A stretch of 64,000 nucleotides of DNA from an uncultured Bacilli bacterium. GTDB taxonomy: Bacteria > Bacillota_I > Bacilli_A > RF39 > UBA660. Every line of letters starts with the position of its first letter. The first letter of the stretch is position 1. The notes under the pieces are model-generated. The model made no database searches, had not been told where the DNA came from, and saw nothing but the letters and a program-made list of their open reading frames with translations. The stretch is taken from assembly GCA_934096295.1 (NCBI GenBank), contig CAKOLL010000001.1:268959-332958 (forward strand), in the 5' to 3' direction. Positions 40,540 to 50,007 of this stretch are shown one piece after another. Position numbers and translations under genes: made by a program.

Positions 40540-41649
40540 ATGGATGTAATTGGAATAATTTCAGAGTATAATCCTTTTCATAATGGACATATTTATCATA
40601 TAAAAAAAATTAAAGAAAAATATTCTGATTCTATTTTAATTTTAGTTTTAAATGGATATTTTTTAGAACGTGGGGAAATATCAATATTAACCAAAGAAGA
40701 AAAAACTAAAATTGCTTTAGATTATGGAGTTAATTTAGTTTTAGAGCTTCCATTTATTTATGGAACACAATCTGCAGATATTTTTGCTGATAAAAGTATT
40801 AGAATTCTTAATAATTATCATGTTAATAAAATAGTTTTTGGAAGTGAATGCAATGATATTACAACATTAACTAAGATAGCAAAATATCAATTTAATAAAG
40901 ATTTTGATGTAAATGTAAAAAAATACTTAGATAGTGGATGTAATTATCCTACTGCTTTAGCTAAAGCTTGTGAAATTGATTTTACATTTAATCCAAATGA
41001 CTTATTAGGGATTTCTTATATTAAAGCAATTATTAAGAATAATTTTGATATTATTCCAGAATGTATTCTTAGAACTAATATGTATCATGATATAAATAGT
41101 AATGACTCTATTGTGAGTGCATCAAATATTAGAAATAAAATAAAAGCTAATGAAGATATTTCTAATTATTTACCAAGTGATGTAATTAATAATTTAATTA
41201 GAATTGATTATAGTGTATTTTTTAAATTATTAAAAGCTAAGATTATAACAGATGATAACTTAGATAAATATTTAGATGTTGATGAAGGTATAGAATATAG
41301 ATTAAAAAAATATATTAATTCTACGAATGATTTTTTAGAATATATAGAATTAATTAAAACTAAAAGATATACATATAATAAATTAAATAGAATGTTTATA
41401 CATATACTTATTGGGCTTAAGAAAAGTGATAATTTGAAAGATATTGATTATACTAGAGTTATTGGGTTTGATAAAATTGGTCTTCAGTATTTAAAAAACA
41501 TTAAAAATACATTAGAAATTTCTAATGTAGTAAAAACAGATTCAGTTATTTATAAATATGAATTACAAGCAAGTTTAATATATGATTTAATTAATAATAC
41601 AAATACTTTTAGTTTTGAAATAAAAAATAAACCAGTTATAAAAGACTAG
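40540..41649 (+). CDS. tmcAL: tRNA(Met) cytidine acetate ligase
   Basis: 369 residues, slightly short of the roughly 400 typical. It begins G-I-I-S-E-Y-N-P-F-H-N-G-H-I-Y-H-I with the H-x-G-H nucleotidyl-transfer motif, then L-V-L-N-G-Y-F-L-E-R-G-E, and L-E-L-P-F-I-Y-G-T-Q-S-A-D-I-F-A. This is the YlbM/TmcAL family, which makes N4-acetylcytidine in elongator tRNA-Met using acetate and ATP. SD is AAGGAGGT. In Bacillus ylbM lies near ylbDE; here the two are 40 kb apart. Confidence 0.92.
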   Translation: MDVIGIISEYNPFHNGHIYHIKKIKEKYSDSILILVLNGYFLERGEISILTKEEKTKIALDYGVNLVLELPFIYGTQSADIFADKSIRILNNYHVNKIVFGSECNDITTLTKIAKYQFNKDFDVNVKKYLDSGCNYPTALAKACEIDFTFNPNDLLGISYIKAIIKNNFDIIPECILRTNMYHDINSNDSIVSASNIRNKIKANEDISNYLPSDVINNLIRIDYSVFFKLLKAKIITDDNLDKYLDVDEGIEYRLKKYINSTNDFLEYIELIKTKRYTYNKLNRMFIHILIGLKKSDNLKDIDYTRVIGFDKIGLQYLKNIKNTLEISNVVKTDSVIYKYELQASLIYDLINNTNTFSFEIKNKPVIKD

Positions 41650-41650
41650 T

Positions 41651-42100
41651 TTATTTTTTTAATTTATTAATTATATAAGCCTTTGTTTCTTGAAAAGATA
41701 AATTTAATACTACCCCGATTTCTTCATATAAGTATTTTTCTGCTCTTTTTAAGTATTCATCATCTATCTCACTTATTTTTTTATTATTTAATACCCTTAG
41801 TTGATTTCTTAAATATGTTGTTTTAATAATTTTAATTAAGTCCTCGTGGGTACGCCGGTTCATAAGTTCTTTATAAATTTGTTCAATTTTCTTATCCCCA
41901 TTGTCAATTGTTTTAATTTCTGGAATTTCTAATAATAATTTATCTATTTCTTCTTTAGTTATAAGTTTTCTTAATAATATTGAATCTTTAGGAACTTGAT
42001 ATTTAATTGAATCATCATTAACTGGAATTAGAAAGTATAAATTATTTTCTTCTTTTAGAATTTGACACACTTCGTTTCGATATACAATATATTTTTTCAT
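41651..42100 (-). CDS. CarD/CdnL-like transcription factor
   Basis: 149 residues. The beta-rich N-terminus (Y-F-L-I-P-V-N-D-D-S-I-K-Y-Q-V-P-K-D) resembles the RNA polymerase-interacting module of CarD/CdnL/TRCF. The C-terminal helical part has R-R-T-H-E-D-L-I-K-I-I-K-T-T-Y-L-R...E-I-D-D-E-Y-L-K-R-A-E-K-Y-L-Y-E-E-I, the DNA-contacting domain that holds promoters open. It is monocistronic and convergent with tmcAL, the stop codons being one base apart. Confidence 0.8.
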   Translation of the reverse strand: MKKYIVYRNEVCQILKEENNLYFLIPVNDDSIKYQVPKDSILLRKLITKEEIDKLLLEIPEIKTIDNGDKKIEQIYKELMNRRTHEDLIKIIKTTYLRNQLRVLNNKKISEIDDEYLKRAEKYLYEEIGVVLNLSFQETKAYIINKLKK

Positions 42101-42156
42101 TATTTCTCCTTATAAAATATATTGTAGCATATTTAAATTTTTATTTCTAATGATTT

Positions 42157-45100
42157 TTATATTTTTCTAAAAATACGATTTTTACTACTTATAATTAATA
42201 TTATTATCCCCACTATAAAGATAGCTGTTACTAAGAAAATGTTTATAAAACCACCTGTTTTGGGATTTTCTTCTTTTATTTCTTCTTTTTTGTTTATAAT
42301 TTCAACGTTTACATCAGATTCTTTATCTTCTTTATCTGGTTCTTTTAACACCGCTTTATTATTTATTTTATCTATCTCTTTGTTGTCATTTACTTTAACA
42401 AGAATTGTAAATGTTGCTTCTTCTTTAGACTTTAATTCTTCAATGTGCCAAGTTAATATTTCATTTTCTATATTAGCATTATTAGCAATAATTAATTTTA
42501 AACGAGAATCTAAGGCATCAACTATTTTGATATTTCTTGCTATACCTTTGCCATTATTTTTTACCTTAATAACATACATTAATTCTTCATTATTGCTTAA
42601 TGTGTTTTTATTAGCTACTTTTGTTATAATTAAGTCACTATCAATTATATTAATATCTACATCACTTTCTAATGTTTCATCATTTACTTTCAAAATTGCT
42701 TTGTTATTAATAATATCATCTAATTTAGCTAATGAATTTACTTTTGCTTTTAAAGTTATAGTTATTACTTCATTAATATCTAACATATCTATGTCTAGAG
42801 TAATTGTATCAGTAGCAAATAAAACATTACCTTTACTTGAGGTTGCTTCGATAAAGGTTAATCTTTCATCTAATTTATCACTTAATTTTAAATTGTTAGC
42901 AATTGCATTTCCACTATTATATATTTTTATAGTGTAGGTAATTACATCGTTTACTTGATATTCTTTTTTATCTACAGTTTTAATTATATAAATGTCACTA
43001 TCACTTACTATTAAATCAGCATCATCATCTTTATCGTTTTGGCTTTTTTCTTTTAAAATAGCTATATTTTTAATAGTTTCTCCAATTTTAGCATCAACAT
43101 TTAGGATGGCCTCAATAGTTATTGTTATGGTTTCTCCACTATTTATAGTGCCTAGATCTAAATCAAGGATGTTATTATTTATTTTTGGAATATCTAGGTT
43201 AGTATTGTTTCTTGTACCACTTATAGCAGTTATTTTTATTTCATCGGGAATTTCATCATAAATTTTAGTGTTAGCTGATGGTCCTGTTCCTGTGTTTGTT
43301 ACTATAATAAAATATTTAAATGTTTCTCCAGGTTTAACAATATTATTATCCTTAATGTCATTTTTAAAAATATACTTTTCAATTTTTAAGTCTGAATCAA
43401 CAATTGTTACATCAACGTTACTTTCTTTTGTTTCATCATTATCACCACTTACTATGGCATTGTTATTAATGATTCCAAGTTTAGAATCAGATTTTACTTT
43501 AATGTTAATTTTAATTGTTTTTTCTTCTGATGGTTCTAATGTTTCATATTTAGCACTTACAACATTATCAAATATTGTTGCACCTTCAACGCTTGTTATT
43601 TCAAAGTTACTATCAATTACATCGACGACATTTACATTTAAGGCTTTTCCTTCACCATTATTTTTTATAGTAATTGTGTATATAAATGTGTTTCCTCTTT
43701 TAATTGTGTCTTCAGATACAGTTTTTTCAATACTTAAATTTGGTTTTTTTACCGTTATATCTACATCATCAGTTTTATCTGGCTTACCATCTTCTTTTAA
43801 AGTAACTATATTTTTTATGGTACCTTCGATTACTATATCTTTTTTAACCTTTACTTTTATTATAATGTTAACATAATCACTAGTATTTAAGGTATTAATG
43901 TTAACAGTAAATGTATTATTTGTAATATCATAATCTATTTTTTCACCAGCTAGAATGACATTTGCAGAAATAAATTCTAAGTAATTTGGAATATTATCAA
44001 CAACTTGAATATTGTTAGCATCAGTAGTTCCATTATTTTTTACTGTAATATAATAGTAAAAACTTTCTCCGGATGTTTTTTCGTAGTCTTCAGGTTTAGA
44101 GGTAAATGTTTTACCATTTAAAATATCATGAATTTCTTTTTTTATAACTAAATCAGTATCTACGATTTTTACATCTACGTCATCATCAAATTCTTCATCG
44201 TTTACTTTTACAATTGCTACATTATTAATGGTTCCTAGTTTTGAATTATTCTTAACTTTAACCTTAATCTCAAAACTTCTTTCTTCGTTTGATTTTAATA
44301 AACTATAGCTGATATTTATAATATTATTTGTATAAGATTCTCCATTTATGGAAATAACCTCAAAGTTGCTATCGATTGTATCACTTAAAGTAACGTTTTC
44401 TAAATCTATATCAGATTCATTTTTGATGGTAATTGTATACGTGAATGTGTCACCACGTTTTATAATATCTTTATCTGCAACTTTTTTAATACTAATTTTT
44501 GGTGTAAATATTGTTATAATTTCTTCATCTTCGATTGGATTTTTTCCATCTTCTGTTGCTATAACGACATTTTTTATAGTTGTATTATTTGCTACATCAC
44601 TATTTACTTTTACTTTTAATCTTATTACTATAGTTTCGTTTATATCTATGCTATCAATTAGTAAAGTCATTTTATTATTACTAAATGACGGAGTATTTGT
44701 TACATTTCCGGTTTCGACATTAGCACTTATATACTCTAACCCATTTGGAATGGTATCTTCGATGGTTACTTTTTCACTTTTAGCTGTTCCAATATTTTTG
44801 ATGGTAATTAAATATTCCACTTGAGTATTTGGTAAAACTTTAGTCTTTCCCACAACTGTTTTGGTTAAATTCAAAATTGCATCTACTACCTCAACATCAG
44901 TTGAATCTTTAGTGGAATCGGTATTGCTTGATGTTACTGTAACCTCATTATTGATTGTTCCAAGGGAAGCGTTAGCTTTAACTTTTACCACTATTTCAAT
45001 TTTTTTGGAAGCCCCAGGAGCTAGAGTATCATATCTTTGCGATACTTTATTATTTTCATAATTAGCTCCATTTACAGATGTAATGATAAAGTTGTCATCT

Positions 45101-46740
45101 ATAACATCTTCTAGTAAAACGTCTTTAGCAACTCCGGTACCTGTATTTGTTAAAACAATGGTATAAGTAAATGATTGACCACGTTTAATTTTTTCAACAT
45201 TTGCCACTTTAGTAACCTCTAGTTTGGGCTTAGTAATTGTAACATCTACGGTGTCATCTTTCGGAGTATCATTCTTACTTGTGATAGTTACTTTGTTAGT
45301 TATAACATCGGAATCATTACCACTTATAACTTTAACTTTGATTTTTATTATTTTTTCTTCATTACTTTTTAGGACATCATAATTTGCATTAATAGTTTGC
45401 CCACTATATGTTGCTCCATCTACACTTAATATTTTAAAATTACTTGGAATTATATCATTAACTATAACGTTTAAAGCATTTCCTTCCCCATTATTTTTTA
45501 TAGTTATTGTATATTCAAACTCATCATTTACATTAACTTTATCCACACTAGATGTCTTTGTTACACTTAAATCTGGTTTTAAAACACTAACATCTATTTC
45601 ACTTTCTTTATCTTCTTCGCCTTCTTCTTTTAAAATAGCAATATTTTTAATTGTATCACCAGTTTTAGTGTAATCTTCTATAACAGCATCCATTGTAATA
45701 GTTATGGTTTCTCCGCTTTTTATTATACCAACGGATTGATTTAATATATTATCAGTTATGGTAACATCAAAGGTGCTGCCATTTCTAGTACCTTTAGCAT
45801 TAGTAACTTTTATTCCACTTGGAATTGTATCGTAAATAGTAGTATTTTTTGATGATCCAGTGCCTGTATTTTTAACTGTAATTGTATATTTAAATGTTTC
45901 ATCTAAAGAAATTTTGAATTTATCTACATTTTTTTCAATGCTTAAAATAGGCTTAAGTACTTTTACATCAACACTACTTTCTAAAGTTTTGTCCCCGACT
46001 GTTAAGGTGGCTGTATTTTTATATGTGCCTTCTTTCTTAGCTTTTACCACGACATTAAGCTCTTTTGTTACATTTCCTTTAGCAAATTTCCCTAAGTTCC
46101 ATGTAAGTTTTTGACCTTCCATAGTTGTTGCATCACTACTTATTATTTCAAATTCTGATGGAATTGTATCTGTTACTATTACCTCATCTGTTTCTACATA
46201 ATTATTTACACCATTTACCATAATCTTATAGTTAAATGTTTCTCCTTCATTTACAGATGTTATAGTGTCTCCATTGTCATTAACGGCTTTCTTTGTAATT
46301 TTGAATTGATTTAAAACTTCATTACTAAATTTAACACTAAGAGTTAGGTTACAATCGGCTTGATAATCAATTTTTTTAATTGTAAATTCGGCGATATAGT
46401 TTTTTCCAGTTTGATATGTTTTAGTTAAAACATCAAATACATAGGTGTTATCTGTACTTGTGGTATCTAAAACATTCCAAGGGGTAACACCATTAAATTT
46501 TTCAATAGTCATATTCGTTAAAGTTAATGTCCCAACGATACGATTTATTTTGGTAGTATCAGTTACCTCTAGATAAACCTTATAATCTTCAAAATGTTCG
46601 CCATTGTTCTCATAAGTATTGACTTTTTCAAGACCAACATTTGCACCAGCAGAAGCATTTTTAGGCTTTACAAAAAAGTATCCTACGAAAAGCGCTAAAG
46701 ATAATATTGCTACAATAAAATATTTAATATTCTTCTTCAT
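42157..46740 (-). CDS. Giant sortase-anchored surface protein with about 11 DUF11 repeats
   Basis: 1527 residues. Signal peptide or anchor K-Y-F-I-V-A-I-L-S-L-A-L-F-V-G-Y-F-F-V ends near A-S-A. An N-terminal domain (about 32-160) may be cohesin-like. From about 160 to 1475 I count 11 repeats of 110-130 residues, each with the DUF11 pattern (F-x-Y-x-I-x-V-x-N-x-G-x-G...V-x-D-x-I-P...L). The end is N1492-P-K-T-G, a hydrophobic helix and K-N-R-I-F-R-K-I: a sortase sorting signal with N in place of L of LPxTG. Likely a long fibrous adhesin or stalk. Repeats differ in sequence, so they are old. SD GGTGAT. A frame this long has no breaks, so it is functional. Confidence 0.85.
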   Translation of the reverse strand: MKKNIKYFIVAILSLALFVGYFFVKPKNASAGANVGLEKVNTYENNGEHFEDYKVYLEVTDTTKINRIVGTLTLTNMTIEKFNGVTPWNVLDTTSTDNTYVFDVLTKTYQTGKNYIAEFTIKKIDYQADCNLTLSVKFSNEVLNQFKITKKAVNDNGDTITSVNEGETFNYKIMVNGVNNYVETDEVIVTDTIPSEFEIISSDATTMEGQKLTWNLGKFAKGNVTKELNVVVKAKKEGTYKNTATLTVGDKTLESSVDVKVLKPILSIEKNVDKFKISLDETFKYTITVKNTGTGSSKNTTIYDTIPSGIKVTNAKGTRNGSTFDVTITDNILNQSVGIIKSGETITITMDAVIEDYTKTGDTIKNIAILKEEGEEDKESEIDVSVLKPDLSVTKTSSVDKVNVNDEFEYTITIKNNGEGNALNVIVNDIIPSNFKILSVDGATYSGQTINANYDVLKSNEEKIIKIKVKVISGNDSDVITNKVTITSKNDTPKDDTVDVTITKPKLEVTKVANVEKIKRGQSFTYTIVLTNTGTGVAKDVLLEDVIDDNFIITSVNGANYENNKVSQRYDTLAPGASKKIEIVVKVKANASLGTINNEVTVTSSNTDSTKDSTDVEVVDAILNLTKTVVGKTKVLPNTQVEYLITIKNIGTAKSEKVTIEDTIPNGLEYISANVETGNVTNTPSFSNNKMTLLIDSIDINETIVIRLKVKVNSDVANNTTIKNVVIATEDGKNPIEDEEIITIFTPKISIKKVADKDIIKRGDTFTYTITIKNESDIDLENVTLSDTIDSNFEVISINGESYTNNIINISYSLLKSNEERSFEIKVKVKNNSKLGTINNVAIVKVNDEEFDDDVDVKIVDTDLVIKKEIHDILNGKTFTSKPEDYEKTSGESFYYYITVKNNGTTDANNIQVVDNIPNYLEFISANVILAGEKIDYDITNNTFTVNINTLNTSDYVNIIIKVKVKKDIVIEGTIKNIVTLKEDGKPDKTDDVDITVKKPNLSIEKTVSEDTIKRGNTFIYTITIKNNGEGKALNVNVVDVIDSNFEITSVEGATIFDNVVSAKYETLEPSEEKTIKINIKVKSDSKLGIINNNAIVSGDNDETKESNVDVTIVDSDLKIEKYIFKNDIKDNNIVKPGETFKYFIIVTNTGTGPSANTKIYDEIPDEIKITAISGTRNNTNLDIPKINNNILDLDLGTINSGETITITIEAILNVDAKIGETIKNIAILKEKSQNDKDDDADLIVSDSDIYIIKTVDKKEYQVNDVITYTIKIYNSGNAIANNLKLSDKLDERLTFIEATSSKGNVLFATDTITLDIDMLDINEVITITLKAKVNSLAKLDDIINNKAILKVNDETLESDVDINIIDSDLIITKVANKNTLSNNEELMYVIKVKNNGKGIARNIKIVDALDSRLKLIIANNANIENEILTWHIEELKSKEEATFTILVKVNDNKEIDKINNKAVLKEPDKEDKESDVNVEIINKKEEIKEENPKTGGFINIFLVTAIFIVGIIILIISSKNRIFRKI

Positions 46741-46766
46741 ACTATCACCACTATATTATTAGTATT

Positions 46767-46795
46767 AGTGTACCACAAACTATATATTTTATCAA
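46767..46795 (-). promoter_or_regulatory. Promoter of the DUF11 surface gene
   Basis: Minus strand TTGATA, 17-base spacer, TACACT, 26 bases before the ATG. Confidence 0.6.
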
Positions 46796-46834
46796 GGAAA
46801 CAAAACTTAAATTTCTAACAAATTTCAAGTATTA

Positions 46835-46865
46835 GTGTTATTTCACAATAACACTTTTTCTTTCA
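46835..46865 (+). terminator. Orphan plus-strand hairpin with T-run
   Basis: AGTGTTAT / ATAACACT with a short loop followed by TTTTTCTTT on the plus strand. No plus-strand gene precedes it, so it may end an unseen small RNA or antisense transcript. Confidence 0.45.
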
Positions 46866-46954
46866 CTGAAACTTTAGATTTCTTCACAGACTAATTTTGT
46901 ATGATTTCCACTTTACCTATTTTAAAATAATGGATGACTTTCTTATTATACAAG

Positions 46955-46978
46955 AAAAAAAGATATGAATAAATCATA
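46955..46978 (-). terminator. Terminator of frr
   Basis: Minus-strand stem GGTATGA / TCATATC with loop TTTAT, followed by TTTTTTTC. Confidence 0.75.
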
Positions 46979-46979
46979 C

Positions 46980-47507
46980 CTATACTTGCATTAATTCTTG
47001 TTCTTTTGCTTTTATTTCATCATCAACTAATTTATTATATTTAGTTATTAAATCTTGAATTTCTTCTAAATACATTTTTTCTTCATCTTCAGGATATTCT
47101 TCCTTTTTTATTTCATTATTAGCATCTTGTCTAATATTTCTTAAAGCTACTTTTGCTTCTTCGCCAATATTTTTAGCTTGTTTAACATATTCTTTTCTTC
47201 TATCTTCAGTTAGCTCAGGAATTGTTAAAATGATCATTTCACCATTATTTGTTGGAGCTATTCCTAAATTTGCTTCATTTATAGCTCTTTCAATATCTTT
47301 TAAAGTGCTTCGATCAAATGGTTTTACAAATAATTTTCTTGCTTCTGGTACAGTAATGTTTGCAACACTTTGAATTGGTGTAGGCATTCCATAACAATTT
47401 ACCATTATTCCATTTAACATCGCAGGATTAGCTCTACCTGCTCTGATTGTAATTAATTTTGATTTTAATGATTCTATCGTAGCCATCATTTTCTTTTCTG
47501 AATCCAT
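46980..47507 (-). CDS. frr: Ribosome recycling factor
   Basis: 175 residues, about ten shorter than the usual 185, with the shortening at the N-terminus. The conserved core is complete: L-I-T-I-R-A-G-R-A-N-P-A-M-L, then I-T-V-P-E-A-R-K-L-F-V-K-P-F-D-R-S, P-E-L-T-E-D-R-R-K-E, and V-A-L-R-N-I-R-Q-D-A-N. RRF splits terminated ribosomes with EF-G. SD AAGGAG. It normally follows pyrH; here it follows a hypothetical membrane protein by 11 bases. Confidence 0.94.
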   Translation of the reverse strand: MDSEKKMMATIESLKSKLITIRAGRANPAMLNGIMVNCYGMPTPIQSVANITVPEARKLFVKPFDRSTLKDIERAINEANLGIAPTNNGEMIILTIPELTEDRRKEYVKQAKNIGEEAKVALRNIRQDANNEIKKEEYPEDEEKMYLEEIQDLITKYNKLVDDEIKAKEQELMQV

Positions 47508-47518
47508 AATTTTCTCCT

Positions 47519-48283
47519 TTAATTTAATTCTATATTATCATTATAATTAATTTTATTAGATTTTACAATAAAATTTATCATTAATTTGCCATTTTTGCTT
47601 ATATTTAAGGCTTTATTAGTTCCATATGTACCATTTTTTAAATCATTTATTGTTCCATCTATATCTATTACTTGAACATCTTCATCTAATATTTGAGTAT
47701 CTTCAAGTCTCTTTTTTACTTGTTCAATTATGCTTTCTTCACTTATATTATATTTTGCTAATAATTCTTCATTGGTTAAAACTTTTTTATCTTTTATATC
47801 AACAACATAACTTTTAATATTCGTAGGTATTGATGAATTAACACAATTGTAATCATAATCTCTCAATACTAAACTTTTATAATCCCCATACTCAATTAGA
47901 TCATAATCACGATATGAAAAACTATATAAATCATTTTCACATGTTATTCCTTCAGGTATTTCCTCATTTGTAACTTTAACCTCTTTTTTACTTATTTCTT
48001 CAAGTTCATTATGTAATTTATTAGTTATATCTTCTAGACCTGAAATATTAAATACTACATCTTGTTTATAAATATCATTTATTATTTCGATTGGTTCTTC
48101 AAAATAAATGTAATCCTTTTGCTTATCTATTCTATTATCCGCTACTTCTTCTTTATTTTCAACATTAGTCTTTTTCGGAGGTGTTTTTAGCATATAATTC
48201 ATAAATATATAGCCGCCGATTATAAATGTCAATAAAACTATAATTAGAAAAGCCATTCCAATCTTATTTTTTGTATTATCCAT
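47519..48283 (-). CDS. Membrane-anchored protein with DUF3298-like outer domain
   Basis: 254 residues. One membrane helix (about 8-31), a charged linker, then a beta/alpha domain. V-V-D-I-K-D-K-K-V-L-T-N-E-E-L-L-A-K-Y-N-I-S-E-E-S-I is reminiscent of the DUF3298/RsiV-type layout (a strand ending in D, then 'vlt.eel...gi'). This is tentative. Two cysteines (C-E-N and N-C-V) could form a disulfide outside the membrane. It lies between an anchored thioredoxin-like gene and frr, with 9- and 11-base gaps, so it is in an operon with both. Confidence 0.5.
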   Translation of the reverse strand: MDNTKNKIGMAFLIIVLLTFIIGGYIFMNYMLKTPPKKTNVENKEEVADNRIDKQKDYIYFEEPIEIINDIYKQDVVFNISGLEDITNKLHNELEEISKKEVKVTNEEIPEGITCENDLYSFSYRDYDLIEYGDYKSLVLRDYDYNCVNSSIPTNIKSYVVDIKDKKVLTNEELLAKYNISEESIIEQVKKRLEDTQILDEDVQVIDIDGTINDLKNGTYGTNKALNISKNGKLMINFIVKSNKINYNDNIELN

Positions 48284-48292
48284 AAATACCTC

Positions 48293-48901
48293 CTAGTTCT
48301 TTAAGTATTCTGTAAATACAGCTCTTAGCTCTTGTTCTTTTTGTCCTTGATTAAAATTATTCCAATAGGCACTCGGAGTAACATTTCCTTTTATAAATGC
48401 GGTGTCTGAATCAAATAATAATATTTCGTCTTTACTAACAACAAGTAATGATGGGGCATATATTTCTGCAACTCCTCTATCATTGTATGTTACATAATTA
48501 CTTAAGTTCTTAACTATATCTTCATATGTTCCATTGTTATCTTTTCTATTTTTAGTAAAGTCATAATAATATATTTCTTCTATTCCTGTTTCTTTGGCAA
48601 TTTTATTTACTATATAAGCATAATAATTAACCCATTCGTTATCTGTTCCAAATAAAACTATGCCTTTGGCACCACGTGATATCATTCGAGCTTCAGTAGC
48701 ATTAACATACTTAAAAACATTATCTTTTGAAACCATGCTAAATTCACTAGCAAATTTTTCATTATCTGGTAATTCTACTTTATATTCCTTCTTACCTAAA
48801 TATATAAAAGCATAAATAAGTAAACAAAATATTATTATGTATATAACCATTTGGGTTTTACTTTTAAACATTTTTTTATTTTTAATATATATCTTTTCCA
48901 T
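48293..48901 (-). CDS. Membrane-anchored thioredoxin-like protein lacking the active cysteines
   Basis: 202 residues. One membrane helix (about 17-36), then a fold with strand K-G-I-V-L-F-G-T followed by a helix and E-E-I-Y-Y-Y-D-F, and later Y-A-P-S-L-L-V-V-S-K-D-E-I. This is the order expected in a thioredoxin-like accessory protein, where after I-V-x-F/Y-G one expects C-x-x-C; here it is T-D-N-E-W with no cysteine. It therefore cannot act as a thiol reductase. The assignment is by pattern and not certain. A terminator separates it from the gene upstream, so it begins its own unit with the next gene and frr. Confidence 0.5.
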   Translation of the reverse strand: MEKIYIKNKKMFKSKTQMVIYIIIFCLLIYAFIYLGKKEYKVELPDNEKFASEFSMVSKDNVFKYVNATEARMISRGAKGIVLFGTDNEWVNYYAYIVNKIAKETGIEEIYYYDFTKNRKDNNGTYEDIVKNLSNYVTYNDRGVAEIYAPSLLVVSKDEILLFDSDTAFIKGNVTPSAYWNNFNQGQKEQELRAVFTEYLKN

Positions 48902-48983
48902 TTATACTGCATCTCCATTTATATTTTACCAAATTATTTTATAATTATAAAGTAGCTAAAGCTTTTTGTGTAAAAAAAGCGTC

Positions 48984-49010
48984 AAAAAACAAGCCTAAGC
49001 TTGTTTGAAA
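48984..49010 (-). terminator. Terminator after the 48995 gene
   Basis: Minus-strand stem AAACAAGC / GCTTGTTT with loop TTAG, followed by more T. It overlaps the final codons. Confidence 0.75.
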
Positions 49011-49786
49011 TCTACTAGAACATAAGAGTTATTTACCTTTTTGTATGTATATACAAATTTAAAAAATTCATCTTTATAATCTTTAAAAGCATTAGCAAAA
49101 TAATCTTCATCACTTATATTATCAAATTCACTGTCATAATTTATTAATCTTGAAACATTTTTAAAGTTTGTTACAGTCGTTGGCCCTATTTCATCTTGAA
49201 AAGCAAATAGTCCATAATAAGTTATTGTAATAATGCCATCATTCTCTTCTTTTTTATCTAATTTATGATTAAAAATGTAACCACTTGCAAATTCTGTTAT
49301 AACATCAGTACCTGGAGTATTTTCATTATATACGAATTCATCTGTTTCTTTATTATATTTAAATAAAGGTTCTTCATCAGTTGGTAACATGTAATAATCA
49401 TCAGGTAAAACGTTAAGGTCAGATCCATATATTTTTACTAAGTTTTCTTTTAAATCACTAAATTTTTGACTTTTGAATTTTGTATCTTCATTTTCAAAAT
49501 AAAGTAATCCCGCCGCATAAAGTTTTTGACTATTACTTAGATTAGTTAAATAATTGTTTAAATCTTTATTTTTGCTTTGAGTAAAATTATAAAGTACTTC
49601 CAAAGTATATTGTTTATAATCTTCTACACTAATTTTATCTATTTCTTTTTCATTATTAGTGTTATTCTTTATAGTTTCCTTATTAGATTTTATAAATTCT
49701 TTTCCTAGATAAAAACCTCCGAAGCCAGCAATAATTACACAAAATAGCACTACAAAAGTTATATAAGATGATTTATTTTTGTCCAT
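48995..49786 (-). CDS. Membrane-anchored hypothetical protein
   Basis: 263 residues. M-D-K-N-K-S-S-Y-I-T-F-V-V-L-F-C-V-I-I-A-G-F-G-G-F-Y-L-G-K-E-F forms an N-terminal anchor; the remainder is an extracellular acidic domain with many Asn, Asp, Glu and Tyr. The anchor is clearly homologous to that of the small protein just upstream (F-C-V-x-x-x-G-F-G-G-F-x-L-G-x-E-F), so the two arose by duplication. ATG lies within the end of that gene (14-base overlap), with GAGGTG upstream. No known domain. Confidence 0.6.
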   Translation of the reverse strand: MDKNKSSYITFVVLFCVIIAGFGGFYLGKEFIKSNKETIKNNTNNEKEIDKISVEDYKQYTLEVLYNFTQSKNKDLNNYLTNLSNSQKLYAAGLLYFENEDTKFKSQKFSDLKENLVKIYGSDLNVLPDDYYMLPTDEEPLFKYNKETDEFVYNENTPGTDVITEFASGYIFNHKLDKKEENDGIITITYYGLFAFQDEIGPTTVTNFKNVSRLINYDSEFDNISDEDYFANAFKDYKDEFFKFVYTYKKVNNSYVLVDFKQA

Positions 49787-49931
49787 TAATATTCACCTCA
49801 TTTTGATTATTTTCAACTATTACTTGTTCATTTTTACCAAACTCTGCCCCTAAGAAAAAACCTCCGAAACCTGATAGTGTTACACAAAACATTACTACAG
49901 CTGTAAAAAACATTGATTTATCTTTATTCAT
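49773..49931 (-). CDS. 52-residue single-helix membrane protein, paralogue of the next gene's anchor
   Basis: Begins M-N-K-D-K-S-M-F-F-T-A-V-V-M-F-C-V, continues S-G-F-G-G-F-F-L-G-A-E-F-G-K and ends in an Asn/Glu-rich tail. SD AGGAGATGTGAT before ATG 49931. The anchor resembles that of the 48995 gene, but the outer domain is missing. Either a genuine small membrane protein or a truncated copy left by duplication; the good SD and the overlap with the next gene favour expression. Confidence 0.6.
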   Translation of the reverse strand: MNKDKSMFFTAVVMFCVTLSGFGGFFLGAEFGKNEQVIVENNQNEVNINGQK

Positions 49932-49973
49932 AAATCACATCTCCTATTCTAGATAAAGGATAACATAAAGAAA

Positions 49974-50006
49974 GAAAAAAAGCAACCCGCTTTTCGAGTT
50001 ACTTTA
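49974..50006 (-). terminator. Terminator of rpsB-tsf
   Basis: Minus-strand stem AGTAAC / GTTGCT with an extended loop, followed by a run of seven T. Confidence 0.7.
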
Positions 50007-50007
50007 T

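Noticed and set aside
42239..46114. Several long plus-strand open frames opposite the DUF11 gene
   Set aside because: They are shadows of a repetitive, codon-biased coding strand; they lack SDs and recognisable domains.
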